From the NCBI GenBank assembly GCA_029891345.1, contig CM057000.1, forward strand, positions 139,298,163 to 139,362,162: DNA of 64,000 nucleotides, written 5' to 3'. The position numbers and the translations under genes are program-made. Shown here piece after piece: positions 35,020 through 45,785 of the stretch (the first letter of the stretch is position 1; the number at the start of each line of letters is the position of its first letter). A model generated the notes under the pieces. It saw nothing but the letters and a program-made list of their open reading frames with translations, ran no database searches and had not been told where the DNA came from. Source of the DNA: Dryococelus australis. Its lineage: Eukaryota; Arthropoda; Insecta; Phasmatodea; Phasmatidae.

Positions 35020-35655
35020 CCAACTGAGGAGCCCAATTGAACTTATTTAGCCAATGTGTTTGCTTTATTCTTTTCCCAAAGTCTCTTCATCCTCTCACTG
35101 AGGTCCTTCCTACGTTCTTCTGTCCAGGTGTTCTTTCTTCTAATTTTTTTTTTTTTTTTTTTTTTCTGCTGACCAGAGTTTCGAACCTGCATCTGTCTTG
35201 TATGATGTCTCATGTGGTTCTAATTTCCCGGAGCTCTCTTTCGATTTCAAACAGGCAATTGTTCCTCAGTTTCATTGAGATGGCAAGATTGAGAATTCTA
35301 TTGGTCAGTCTGTTGTTATACATTCAGACAATGTGACCGTAGAATTTCAGTCGTCTTTTTCTGAAAGTGTCCGAAATTTTCTCAGAATGTTGATAGAGCT
35401 TATGAGATTTCCTTTTAATCCAGATCCCCCCTTGTACAGACTGAGCGAAAAGATTTTCCTTAATTTTTTTTTTCTTGCTTTTCTATATCTTTAATTAGTG
35501 ATATGCCCCCAAAAATCAAAGTTTCTGATGCATATAATGCCTCCGGTTTGATTACTGTGTTGTAGTTTCTTAGTTTTGCATTTCGGGATGTCGACTTTTT
35601 GTTATATCGGTTCCAGGTGATTCTATAAGCTTTTTGTAATTTAGATATCAATTAC
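35020..35655 (-). pseudogene. 3' end of a LINE (reverse transcriptase C-terminus)
   Basis: The minus strand encodes AKLRNYNTVIKPEALYASET followed by LIKDIEKQEKK, the conserved stretch after the RT domain of many insect non-LTR retrotransposons. After a frameshift come KISDTFRKRRLKFYGHIV, NRLTNRILNLAI, ELREIRTT and, beyond an A-run, KEHLDRRT and EDEETLGKRIKQT, the usual order of the C-terminal tail. Frameshifts, stops and 5' truncation show it is dead. LINEs of this type could have moved the SINEs in the window. Confidence 0.75.
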
Positions 35656-35739
35656 TATTAAGTTACTGTTGTTACATTATGCCAAGCCACGCTATATTTA
35701 ACTAAGGTGTTTACTAGTACCACGGAAACGGTATCACCT

Positions 35740-36250
35740 TATTGTTGTTGCCGAAGGCTGCTCTTCATGTCGTCTCGACTGCGGCGGTTCTCAGCATATC
35801 CTTCGTCGCTTTATCTTGAGTCTCCCGACGTCTGGCTGCGGTAAGACCGCGCCTCGACCCTCCGCCGGCGCTAAATACTCGCCGCGGATTTACAAACATT
35901 TGCGTGTTTCCCAAATATCTCGCTGCCTGCGGTCTCGCCCCGGATACAACATCGCGTCGCTTCTCTGCATGGCCGGCGCGTGCAGGCAAGCGCCAGAGTT
36001 AAGCTTACCCACACCTGCAACATGGTGCTTGCTCAATGACTGTGCATACTCGATGCACGCAGCAGGAGCACGTAATCACCATGCACCCTAGGGGAAACTG
36101 AATATACCCCGACCACACACAAGGCGAGCAGCAAGGGACCCATTACGCGCGTCCTGTGGCGTCACCTGTCGAGCTACGCTCTAGTGGTGGAAGTGTAAAC
36201 TAGCATACAACAGGGTACAACACAGAGCTAGCACAAGCTTTCCTTGCAAC
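35740..36250. other. GC- and CpG-rich island
   Basis: Sharp rise in CpG with no protein I recognise. A candidate promoter or non-coding exon. 'ctgcggtaagac' at about 35837 is a possible splice donor. Confidence 0.35.
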
Positions 36251-36370
36251 GGTTCCCCATACCCCACTGGGTTTCACCTCTTCTGGCAAAACAGTTGTAT
36301 CTCCAGAACACTCACTGTGATACGTGTATAGGCGCAAACCACGATTTCACAAAAAATATATATTTTATTA

Positions 36371-36807
36371 TAGGCTGTACACGTTTTATTGAACACGTTT
36401 ACAATCGATCTCTGAAAAATGGCAATACCTCACCTGCAGTACTTTTTAACGGACACTTTTTCAGACGCGCACCCGGTAAAGTTGGTAACCATAAAAGGGA
36501 CGTAGTTACATGTCTTAATGCTGTATTACAAGTCTTCCGTAAATTTTTGTGAACATTTAAATAATATTTTATGTGTTACATTGTTTACAACTACGCGTAT
36601 ATACGTGTACGAATCAGAAAATCCGTAAAATTGTTTTCCTTTCTAATAATTAGCCTACACAGTTTCACTTGACCGTCACATTTAATAATAAAGTGATCAC
36701 ACCCACGGCATTGTTGATTTTACTAATGGCGGAAGGATACGCACCGACATTCAAGTAGATCTTAAGCAGGGCTTTCTAAAGTGCACAGCTCACAGTGGAC
36801 GGCCTAG
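36371..36807 (-). mobile_element. MITE-A copy
   Basis: It begins TAGGCTGTACACGTTTTATT after TA, runs through 'ggtaaagttggtaaccat' and 'tagatcttaagcagggcttt', and ends 'CACAGTGGACGGCCTA'. It lies opposite to the reference copy. An open frame at 36244-36552 overlaps it and is incidental. Confidence 0.8.
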
Positions 36808-37544
36808 ACATAGTCCACTTAAGGAAACGGTCGGTAGGTCCGTTGTTATACTCGTCCCTGTTGTGCATGACCTGCCTCAATAATACCTGCGATGAGAGGC
36901 CACATAGGCATGGTTACAAAACACTTCATTACCATAGCAAATAGCCGGGGATGGAATTTCTAAATATCGATGACAAGATTGCAGAGAACAAGCAGGAAAT
37001 GTTGGTACAGCAGAGATGAGGATTTCCCTGCCTTGATTCGACAAACTACAAGCAGACTCCAGTGCACAGCAGGAGCCAATAGGAAAGCATTACAACACAC
37101 GCACACGGGGTGGGGGGGGGGGAGTGTAGACTAGACTGCAAGGGAGGAGAACGTCGCAGTCGTCGGCGAGATTCCAGGGGAGTGAACAGCAGCTAGCCGA
37201 GGAGCCGGTGGTGATCCACACTCAAAGGAATTATTTGCAAACTTAGCACATCAGCGTATATGCGTAGTGGGAAAGCGTATATGGCAAAGTTCCCACACAT
37301 CCATGGTAGCGTTTCTACGTTTGCTCAGGAACTAGTCAAATGCGTAAAGAAGTTCCCAACTTTGTATATTAGTAATACTATACGTTCCTATATTTGCAGT
37401 CCGATGTGCGGTAATATTGCCATGCAATATAAAGCATGTCCACAAAGCCCCGTTACCATTACAAACTCTTGCCACAAACAAACAAAAAGAGTTAGAAGGT
37501 TGCAGTTTTCGGCATAATGTTCTAAATGAACCAAAGTTTGTGTC
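36808..37544. other. Unassigned DNA
   Basis: No gene recognised. A G-run lies near 37110. Confidence 0.4.
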
Positions 37545-37918
37545 ATAATCACACCACTTCAATGTGAGCCCCTTTTGTTGCCGTCAGGATGTCCAGGCGA
37601 TACTCAAGTTCTGCCCAAGTACGGGAAAGGATTACAGCACTTACACATTCGATACCCAGCGTGATCCGTAATTTGAGTGCCGTAATGTCACGAATTGGAG
37701 TAGCATCCACAATAATCTTTGACGTAACCCCACAAGAAAAAAAATCCAATCAAGGACACGCCTTACATTACAGCTCCAATGAGGCGGTGCACCATCTTGT
37801 TGGAAAATTGCGTTAGGTCGCAACTCCTCTACTTGAGGGAAAACAAACAGTTCCAGCATGTCCTGGTAAATGACCCCCGTTACGGTCTTTTCCTGCAAAA
37901 AAGAAAGGGCCGATGACT
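37545..37918 (-). pseudogene. Tc1/mariner-type transposase C-terminal relic
   Basis: Minus-strand frames give EKTVTGVIYQDMLELFVFPQ, then NAIFQQDGAPPHW with a following VRRVLD, and in another frame TWAELEYRLDILTATKGAHIE. These are the order and spacing of the C-terminal half of DDE-type transposases common in insect genomes; the D of QQDGAPPHW is the second catalytic Asp. The region between is shifted and shortened and the N-terminus is absent, so it is dead. Confidence 0.75.
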
Positions 37919-38321
37919 CTGGTGTAGGTAGAAGATCCGGAGTGGGAGACTGGGTGAGTACCTCACTAAGTCATGTCCTCTCTGATAAACCTTACCTTTC
38001 GTCGCGTCTTCCGCTCTCCTTGCAGATTGACTTTCTGTATTACTAATTACTTATGCTAGAGATGTCAAATAAATTATTTGGTTTTCCTTTTTTTTTTTAA
38101 TAAACTCCTTACCTGGTGTCAACTTTCTGTGAGACTGCTATGCATACCCTTCATTGTTTAAATTCTAATAGATGTCACATTGCAGATTTTCTGGCTTATG
38201 TTTACTGTTATAGAAATTATACAATTATAATGTATGTTTTCAGAGTACTTGCTTATGTCGTACATTCATTTAATATTACTACGAATTACGCTTTATTATA
38301 TGAATGAAAAGTTTAATGTTT
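37919..38321. other. Unassigned AT-rich DNA
   Basis: No gene or repeat recognised. Confidence 0.4.
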
Positions 38322-38845
38322 GGTTATTTTAATAGTTTATTGACATAGAGATTATATGTAAGTATTTTTCATTTGTTTCTACAGAGTATTCAGTTTGCTA
38401 TTTTCATTCCTTCTCTAGAGGGTAGTTAGCATTAAATGTTTATTAAAAAAAAGTACTAAATAAAATTATCCTGGCTGTCTCTCGTCTCGCCATTGCTGAT
38501 TGGCGGATAGATGTGTCACGGTCAGATGACAGCTAATCGGAGGAAAGGAGACAATATAAGTAAAGCTGATGTAAACTAGAATATAATCTTTTCTTTAGAA
38601 CAATTCTCACCACCCCCAAAGATGGACGTGGATTTGTACAAGGAGTTATAATGAGAATTATAATAACTAAGAAGATAGGCGAATCTTATTAAAATAATTG
38701 CAGCAACATTGCATTTGAGAATATTGACGAATAAATGATTGAAGGTGCTGGAAAAGAAGATTTATAAATAAAAAAAATATTTTGAAGCGGAGAAATTTTG
38801 CATATGTAATTTAATAGAAAACGGCGCCCACCGGGTTAATGGTAA
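38322..38845 (+). mobile_element. LTR-like repeat A, copy 1
   Basis: It shares a ~300-bp core with 46.4-47.0 kb and, inverted, 55.1-55.5 kb. The core has two inverted CCAAT boxes ('ctgattggcgg' and 'cagctaatcgg'), then a TATA-like 'caatataagtaa'. At its end 'CGGCGCCCACCGGGTT' resembles the tRNA-Lys primer-binding site TGGCGCCCAACGTGGGGC that follows many retroviral LTRs. I read it as a decayed LTR plus the start of the internal region. No retroelement coding sequence is attached. Confidence 0.45.
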
Positions 38846-38889
38846 TTTGTAAAATGCCTGAAATGTAACATAGCAGTTAGAACGTGACA

Positions 38890-39530
38890 CCGTTTGGCAC
38901 CATGTATGTGTTCGTCATTGATGGCAAATGAGTTTTATTTCAGCAGCGTCGTGTTGGAGTTTTTGCCCTCCTTCCTCGTGTCGACGACGCAACCTCTGAC
39001 AATCGACTCCGACGAAACTCTCTTCCTGTCGCAGATGCGTGACGCGCGCCCCGCACGCAGCACGGGGGCCAATATTTCAGCCGACAAAATGAACCCCGAC
39101 ACGACGGCGAGAACTCGCGAGGGGTTGGATGAGGAAGAGGGGTGGAACCCCAAGGGCGTAGGGGAGGGGTGGGGGGTGGGGAGTGTGTGACACATCGGAG
39201 CGAGATATACCCGCGCTAGGAATACGAGATGTTTTGGCCCGGCATTTCATGGCGAGGTCTGGAAGTTGGTCTTGACAGCACACGGGCTTGTCGGCAGAAA
39301 GCCGATATTGTATAGGGCGGGAGCTGCTGCGTCAACTCCACCCCCCCCATCGCCCTTCATCGACTGATACTGCAACACCCCTGCCGCAGCGGGGGTTGCT
39401 GTTTGCCCTCTGACAGCGCTGTCGCTGTACGAGCTCTGACGAACCGCTGCAGGCATGTCCTGGCGAACGATTCTCACTCGTTTCCCCGCTTACTAGGAGT
39501 CGTTCTCCCCCTCTCACCTTCAGAAAAGCA
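38890..39530. other. GC- and CpG-rich island
   Basis: GC-rich, with long overlapping open frames on both strands that I do not recognise. A possible promoter or first-exon region. It ends just before a tRNA-derived SINE. Confidence 0.35.
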
Positions 39531-39537
39531 GACCTCT

Positions 39538-39720
39538 CCCGTGGCGCAGTCGGTGGGTGCGTAGCCGATCTGGGGTGCTGCAGGCTCTGGGTTCGAATCC
39601 CGGGTAAGGCATGCGTGTTAATTTAAGTTAGGTTATGTGTTAACCTGTAAACCGTCCCCTGCTAAGCTTTCAAGCATAAAACCGGGGGATGTTAAAAAGT
39701 CCTTTACAATACAATATAAA
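39538..39720 (+). mobile_element. tRNA-derived SINE of a second family (SINE2)
   Basis: The head has an A-box-like TGGCGCAGTCGGTGGGTGCG and a perfect B box GGGTTCGAATCCC about 50 bp later, the layout of a tRNA gene. It continues into a non-tRNA body and ends in an A-rich tail ('acaatacaatataaattttt'). The body differs from SINE1. Confidence 0.7.
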
Positions 39721-39802
39721 TTTTTCAGAAAAATCCCTAAGAAAAAGGGGTATTTATCAAATTGTTTTGAGGGGCCGGGGAGAATGGAATAACCACTATG
39801 GC

Positions 39803-40010
39803 GGCGGGGCCACGGTGGTGTAGTGATTACATTACTCGCCTCCCACCTAGTCGAATTGGACGGACGATGCCGCTGGACGGCGGGTTTTCTCGGGGACCTC
39901 CCGTTTCCCCCGTACTTACATTCCGGCGCTGCTCCATAATCACCTCGTTTCACCCTCGTCGGTTCTCAAGACCACGATGTTAAGGGCCGCCCAAATATTT
40001 TCACTCACAT
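39803..40010 (+). mobile_element. SINE1 copy, B box deleted
   Basis: It starts GGGGCCACGGTGGTGTAGTG, keeps 'ctcgcctcccacctag' and then jumps to 'ggacggacgatgccgctgga', so most of the B-box region is lost. Body and tail ('tctcggggacctcccg', 'gatgttaagggccgccc') are intact. Confidence 0.85.
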
Positions 40011-40581
40011 TCAGATGAGTGAACTTTTTTGGTTCAAAATAGTATATAATGCGAAATACATGGGGAGTGTGTTTATCTGTTGAATTTTTTGGTCCACGGT
40101 CATATGTATTTTAGTGGTATAACGCTTCAAAATTCTGTATTCTTCACTTGGTATCTCCTCTCCTTCAGTAGAAAAACCCGATGCAGTAATACAGTGAACT
40201 ACTATCTCCTAGACGTTTTGTCAGTAGTCATTATTCTTTTCATTCTTTTAACCTCACTCAAGGACCTTTCAACAATGGCTGTTGATATTTGTACCGTCAT
40301 AATTTTCACACTAGTATTTAAAAGTTCATTATAATCAATAAAAGATTGAAGAAACCAAGTGCTCGTGGATCGTCATCCTATTATATGATAACCTTTGCTC
40401 ACTGTTAAAATTGTCCGCATATTAACGGAGATTTTTACAGAAATTTACAGTAAAAAGACTAACACGCAGTCCGCAATTACGAAAAATGGAGTGTAGGTCT
40501 TTAAATAAAAAAATACGGAACGTCTCCGTATTTTCTATAGCGTCGGGATTCAAGGAATGGATAATGCAGAATTTACATGAA
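40011..40581. other. Unassigned DNA
   Basis: No gene or repeat recognised. Confidence 0.4.
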
Positions 40582-40921
40582 GATTTCTTCCCCACTTGAA
40601 GTTAAACGTTAAATGGCAAACTATACCATAAGAAAACTGGCCTGTATACGATTTCTTCCCCACTTGAAGTTAAACGTTAAATGGCAAACTATACCATAAG
40701 AAAACTGGCCTGTATACGATTTCTTCCCCACTTGAAGTTAAACGTTAAATGGCAAACTATACCATAAGAAAACTGGCCTGTATAAGATTTCTTCCCCACT
40801 TGAAGTTAAACGTTAAATGGCAAACTATACCATAAGAAAACTGGCCTGCATACGATTTATTCCCCACTTGAAGTTAAACGTTAAATGGCAAACTATGCCA
40901 TAAGAAAACTGGCCTGTATAC
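40582..40921 (+). repeat. Five near-identical 68-bp tandem units
   Basis: 'gatttcttccccacttgaag' begins units at 40582, 40650, 40718, 40786 and 40854, exactly 68 bp apart. Units differ by only one to three bases, so the array is young. A sixth unit has just begun when a SINE1 interrupts it. Confidence 0.95.
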
Positions 40922-40926
40922 GATTT

Positions 40927-41165
40927 ATGGGGCCACGGTGGCTGAGCGGTTAGCCTGCTCGCCTCCCACCAAGGCGATCAGGGGTTCATTCCCCGGCCCG
41001 GCTACTCCAGACCCTCACATGTGGGAATAGTACCGGACGATGACGTTAGCCGGCGGGTTTTCTCGGGGTTCTCCCATTTCCGGCGCCGCTCCATGTTTGC
41101 CTCAATCACCCTCATCGGCTGTCAAGACCTCGATGTTAAGAGCTGTCCAAATCTCTTCACTCTAC
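40927..41165 (+). mobile_element. SINE1, most complete copy
   Basis: GGGGCCACGGTGGCTGAGCG (A box region), 'gttagcctgctcgcctccca', B-box-like GGGTTCATTCCCC, then the body 'accggacgatgacgttagc', 'ttttctcggggttctcccat' and tail 'tcaagacctcgatgttaaga'. It lies directly against the 68-bp array. Confidence 0.9.
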
Positions 41166-42114
41166 GATTGACTGTAACAGGTATAAAGAAAAAAAAAAGA
41201 AGGTACGTTTATATATATGACTGTTTTAAACTTAGTTGTTAATTTAAAAATAAACGTTTTGTATAAGAACGTATTCAGTAACCACCGCAGTAACGATAAA
41301 TTATTTTTGATGGCTTTTTGCATTATTTGGTAACTGATTTCGTATAACATAACTGAACAGTAATGTACAGCGATGGTGGGTCCATCTACAGCCGAACGTC
41401 TGTACTATTTGTCTGTAAGGTTTTGAATTCCGATCGGCTGGCGATAAACGTAAAACGCAAAGACTTGAATGTTAGTCAACTTTTGACGTGTTTCGTTTGA
41501 CGTTTAGCGTCGCGGTAACGCCTAACGTAGATTTCAGCCAGAGCCAGTACTGTACTCGGATTCACGGCTTATTCTAGCCAAGCTAACAAGGAAAGTATAG
41601 TTTCTGCGGGAGTTTGAATATATTCGCATCCCTTAGACCCAATCCTTTAAACATCAGAAGTTTTAACACCCGTATGGTTTTAAAACAGTTCAAATAAACA
41701 AGAATGATCATAAACTGAAATAACTGATTATATATCTACAATAGAAATGCAAAAGTTTTACCTAGTTTTCTTATAAGAAAGTCTAAGGTAAACGATTAAT
41801 TACGGACTCATAAGTTTTTGACAAGGGTTCTATTCTGGTTCAGGTATAAAATATTTTAACTTATACAAATTCCATTTTATACACAGTAAAACAACCCCAT
41901 AATGGAAACTAAAGTTTTTTTCTTGTACTTTTTAAAACTTGGACTTACAGAATAAAAACTAGCGAATTTACGGAGAAGTTCCGTGAGTTCGGGGAAAGTT
42001 CTGTGAAATTTAATTAAAGTCCGTTTTCGACAAACGTGTCCGCAATGTTACGGGGAATTTTTAAAGGCATTTTCACCAGCACTTTTCCGTGAAACGGAGA
42101 AAATTTTTTTTTTT
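41166..42114. other. Unassigned DNA
   Basis: No gene recognised. Confidence 0.4.
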
Positions 42115-42420
42115 ATACAGTGATACGAATATTACGACGTGTAGAGAGTGATGCCCTCCTCCCATCGACGGGACCGAAAGGTGAGGAGCAATTAATCGCT
42201 CCCGTCCGAGCAACTAGTCACCGACAACTGCCGCGTTCCGAACAATACAGAACAGACTTGGGTCGCCGACCTCAAAGGCGACTCTGCGACTTACGTACAA
42301 AGAGACGGTCGATAAATCGTCGTCGAACCCTTCTGGCTGGTCGCCAGGCGATTAGTCGACTGCAGATCGCTACTGCGCGCAACTTGTGAAGGGCCCGGAC
42401 ACCGTAAGTTCTACCATTCT
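42115..42420 (+). other. GC-richer patch with Arg-rich open frame
   Basis: A frame at 42120-42389 encodes 89 residues rich in Arg (LGRRPQRRLCDLRTKRRSIN). It is followed by 'gacaccgtaagttc', a good splice-donor match at about 42404. I recognise no family. It may be a first exon, or chance open frame in CpG-rich sequence. Confidence 0.25.
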
Positions 42421-42687
42421 GACGAGACTAACGATACCAGAAAAAAAAAAGTTGAGAATTTTTTTTTGTGCTTTAGTAAATAAACAAGGGCAAAAAGGAA
42501 GTAGATTACAAAATGTTATAGTCAATTCACGGTGACTGCCAGCTTTTCTGAGGCTCTGCTAATTCCTTCACAAGATGCAAGTAAACCTTGAACGAGTATG
42601 TAAAAACACCAAAGGGACATCTCACCGTACTCGTGTGAAATCAGTCTTATAATGTTTTGCATAAAAAATTTTTCTTAATGGGCATTA

Positions 42688-43574
42688 CACTCTAAAAAAT
42701 TGTCTGTACTTGTACAAGGAAAATCCTCGAAAACCCAGATGTTCAAGGAAATCGTCGGTAGAACTACCAACAGTTTTCTCGTGAGATCTGCAAAACATAT
42801 ATTTGTAATATCACAAATGATAGCCTTGTAATACAACGTGCATTAGAGAAGTGTGCCTCAAATCATTATATTTTTCTTCTAGAAAACAAATGTGATGAAT
42901 TAACAAGACATAATAACTAGAAAAAAAATTTCAAAATGTAATTTACGAAAAAATAAAATATAATTAGTCAGCACGGGGACCAGAACCCACGCCCCTTGTA
43001 TTACAAGCTCGCGCCTTTAAACACAAGGCTAGGTTGACATAAATGTTCCAAGCTTATTTGTACAGTAAATATTAAGTAAAGTACCTACAAAATAATGAAC
43101 TTATTTGTTTAAGAAGAATGTTTATTTAAATTTAAGAGTTATGTTGTTGAGGTGAGAGTTTTCAATGACTCTTAACGAGTTCTTGAGAGCCGATTTAATA
43201 GTTCTGTGTAACCACGGAAAACTAACATTTGATAAGTAATACGGTCACGTTTTATTGAAACTTTCGTTTTATTATGATTTGAGATGTTTTAAGTGATAAA
43301 GGTTATTCAAACTTGCAATACATTTCTCTTTGCACGCAACCGCGCTTTACATCACCCAAGTTTTTGCACAACCAGCTATATACGGTTTTACGTTGTCGAG
43401 TGTCCGCCATTTTGCTGAGGCTCGTGGAAACGAGTTAAGTATAATAGAAACATTTCTTCAGGTCTGTTACAAACACGGCCCTTGTAGTCTTACAACAGAA
43501 ATATTTGCACTGTTACAAGCATTTGAAAAATTACAAACAATTTATTAGTAAAAATTACTAATATTTTTACAGTG
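42688..43574 (+). mobile_element. CACTA-like non-autonomous element inside MITE-B
   Basis: The ends are CACTCTAAAAAATTG and (complement) CACTGTAAAAATATTAG, a short inverted repeat opening with CACT. The host MITE-B sequence resumes exactly, with TA duplicated on both sides. CACT(A/G) ends with a 2-3 bp duplication suggest the CMC/EnSpm superfamily, though 2 bp TA also fits others. There is no transposase; a tRNA-like sequence sits inside. Confidence 0.6.
42967..43038 (-). other. tRNA-like relic (72 bp)
   Basis: On the minus strand it starts GTCAACC and ends GTGCTGAC, which pair at five of seven positions like an acceptor stem. A T-arm-like GTGGGTTCTGGTCCCCG holds a weak B box. The anticodon stem does not pair well, so I do not call a working tRNA. 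It may be a SINE head. Confidence 0.4.
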
Positions 43575-43816
43575 TACCAACATACCTATTGTCTCACTGT
43601 TTTGTTGAAATTTATGATATTTGAAATTTATAATATATATGTAAAATTTAATTACGAAATCCAATTGAACCAAATATAATGTAGGTATATGTTAACGTAA
43701 TTATAGAAGGCATGTGATACAAAACGAATTTAGGATACAACCAAACACTTCATGCATGGGTAATTTTTCAAAGGTTTTATTCAAAAATTGTGAAGAAACC
43801 TTGAATAGACTATAAT

Positions 43817-44242
43817 GTAAATGTTTCAAACTAAGTTAAATGTATATTCATCTGCCTTCTTTTCTTGTTTTATTTACAAGAAACTTGACCTCGCATGTAA
43901 TATAAAATATTTTTGTTTTCCTGTGCAAACCAGAGTGATTGAAGTAAAACTTCAAAGGCTCTATAGTTTTTCGAGTTCTTAAATTTATGCAATGGTCTAG
44001 AAACTTATTTAAAAATCCCGCGGTTGAGCGCTGCAAATTCCCTTTGTTACGGTACATGTTGAGTTGCTCGGCGTGGAAGAACGGATGGAGAAATGAATAG
44101 TGCTGTCTGTCTTCTCAACATGGACCCTTTCCCTGTAGCCGACAAACTTGCAGGCATTGTAACACATTTCCTCTTGCTTCACAGCATGTCCTCTATTCCG
44201 CTCGGTTGCCTGCGGCGATGTGTTGTTTCACTCCTCGCGTTA
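43817..44242. other. Unassigned DNA
   Basis: No gene or repeat recognised. Confidence 0.4.
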
Positions 44243-44543
44243 TAACTGGGGACATCCGCATTTCGGGAAAAGATTTCACGACCAGTTGTATTTCATAACA
44301 CTTTAGCGGAGATCAACTTTTGTGATTGGGCGATCGAGGTGTTATGCGTCTCAGGTGCCTGCCCACGAATCAGAGACGTTCAGTATCGGAGTAACTTAAT
44401 TCTGATTGGCCGGTCAGCCAAGAAAATGTCTTCTCACAGACACACGCCGCCAATAAGCAAAAGGGGAATGTTTTTAAGCTCGTAGGGCATTGAAATCTAG
44501 TACATGCAGAAATCTTTTCGGGAAATTCGGGTGTCTCTAGTTA
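44243..44543 (+). mobile_element. MITE-C with clear inverted ends
   Basis: The left end TAACTGGGGACATCCGCAT and the complement of the right end TAACTAGAGACACCCGAAT match over about 35 bp (also TTTCGGGAAAAGATTTC against TTTCCCGAAAAGATTTC). TA flanks the left end. The interior matches the copy at 10.5 kb. Its right end is shared with the start of a MITE-A. Confidence 0.8.
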
Positions 44544-45322
44544 TAGGATATTCACTTTAAAATGAGCACATTTGAAAGCCCTGCTTAGTATCTACTTGTA
44601 TACATGTTGTGTACTTTTTCCGCCTTATGTAAGATTAACATTGTCATGGGCCTCATAACTTTATTAATGCGTCAGCCAAATGAAACTGCCAAATTATTAG
44701 AAAACTGAATACTTAGCAAATCCGCTAATATTTACAATTCGATTCATTAAAAAAACAGAAAGCGGAAGAAATAATTTAAATTTAAATTCGACGTTAGATA
44801 CGGAACTACTTTCCATCCATAGTTACCTACTTGACTGGGCGCATGTTACTCAGGGCGCTCGTTTAAATACAGTCTGTTTCGTAACTTATGTTACAGACTT
44901 TGGGAGGTGATTCCTCATAGAAAAACATTACGAAAAAACGCAGATAGACTTATGTCCAGAAACGACGTCTAAGGGTGGAAAACACCCCCAAAAGTTGGGC
45001 TTTAAAATTTATTTTTATTTTATAAAGTGGAAACTAATTAATATAAATTTAAGATATTTAAATTTTGTAACTAACTGTTACTTTTTTTGCCATTTTATTT
45101 AGTAATACACTACTTTTAAATCCCAACTTTCGGGGGTGTTTTCAACCCTTAGAAATTGTTTCGGGACATACGTCAATCGGCATTTTCGTAATGTATTTCC
45201 ATAAGGAATCACCTGCCAAAGACTGTAGCATTAGTTACGAAACATTATGTATATGGAGGCAGGGGAGTTACTTTTTTCCAAGGTTGATTTGAAAAGTGCT
45301 CACTCTATCCTGAACAGCCTCT
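44544..45322 (+). mobile_element. MITE-A split by MITE-D
   Basis: It starts TAGGATATTCACTTTAAAAT exactly at the end of MITE-C and resumes after the insert at 'tatggaggcaggggagttac' to end 'CACTCTATCCTGAACAGCC'. Internal landmarks are in order on both sides of the insert. Confidence 0.85.
44870..45249. mobile_element. MITE-D, near-palindromic 380-bp foldback element
   Basis: The left half (CAGTCTGTTTCGTAACTTAT, 'ggaggtgattcct', 'aacacccccaaaagttggg') is repeated in reverse in the right half ('cccaactttcgggggtgtt', 'aggaatcacctgcc', 'GTTACGAAACATTATG'). Arms are at least 150 bp. TA flanks both ends (44868-44869 and 45250-45251). Transcripts would fold into a long hairpin. Confidence 0.85.
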
Positions 45323-45785
45323 AACTGTGGTTACCGACAACAGGTAGTTAGAAAAAGGGTTTAGTTAACGTATGACGCTCTCGCCCGTGCTTCTTCCAAA
45401 CTGCATGCACTATCTGGAAACTGCTGCGTCCGCAAGAGAGATTTACTCTTGAGTGGATGGATGGAGAGTAAAGGGTTTATGTTTCGCTTATTTTCAGGAA
45501 TTTCACCCAGGTCCTAATTAGATAGTATTTTCGAGATAAATAAAATAAATTGCTGTCCAAACGAAAAGTTATGCAACTCATCCCCAACATACGTTTCGCT
45601 CGGGTTTGTCGAATTACTTCGGAAACCGTGTATCATAATCGAACCTTGCGGAATTTGCGTATAGCTACATCTTTTGTGGGCACATGATCAGGAAGTCAAC
45701 ACACTGAGGCCTGCACATATTTACTGGCACGTAAGACAAATTAAAAGTGCGTCATCTATATCCACTACTGCAAGAACAGCGGTTC
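45323..45785. other. Unassigned DNA
   Basis: No gene recognised. Confidence 0.4.

Larger units (their letters stand above)
42519..43812 (-). mobile_element. MITE-B split by a later insertion
   Basis: The left limb starts TAGTCAATTCACGGTGAC after TA. The right limb ends 'CTTGAATAGACTA' before TA (43813-43814). The family phrase 'gcgctaccaaca' is broken between 42687 and 43575 by an 887-bp element with its own ends. Confidence 0.85.

Noticed and set aside
37332-37562. Frames adjacent to the transposase relic as its N-terminus
   Set aside because: They lie downstream on the minus strand and show no helix-turn-helix-like sequence.
40582-40921. CRISPR-like direct repeats
   Set aside because: The 68-bp units are contiguous with no variable spacers, and the sequence is eukaryotic; this is a tandem repeat.
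42967-43038. Working tRNA gene
   Set aside because: The anticodon stem does not pair and the acceptor stem has mismatches; it sits inside a mobile element.
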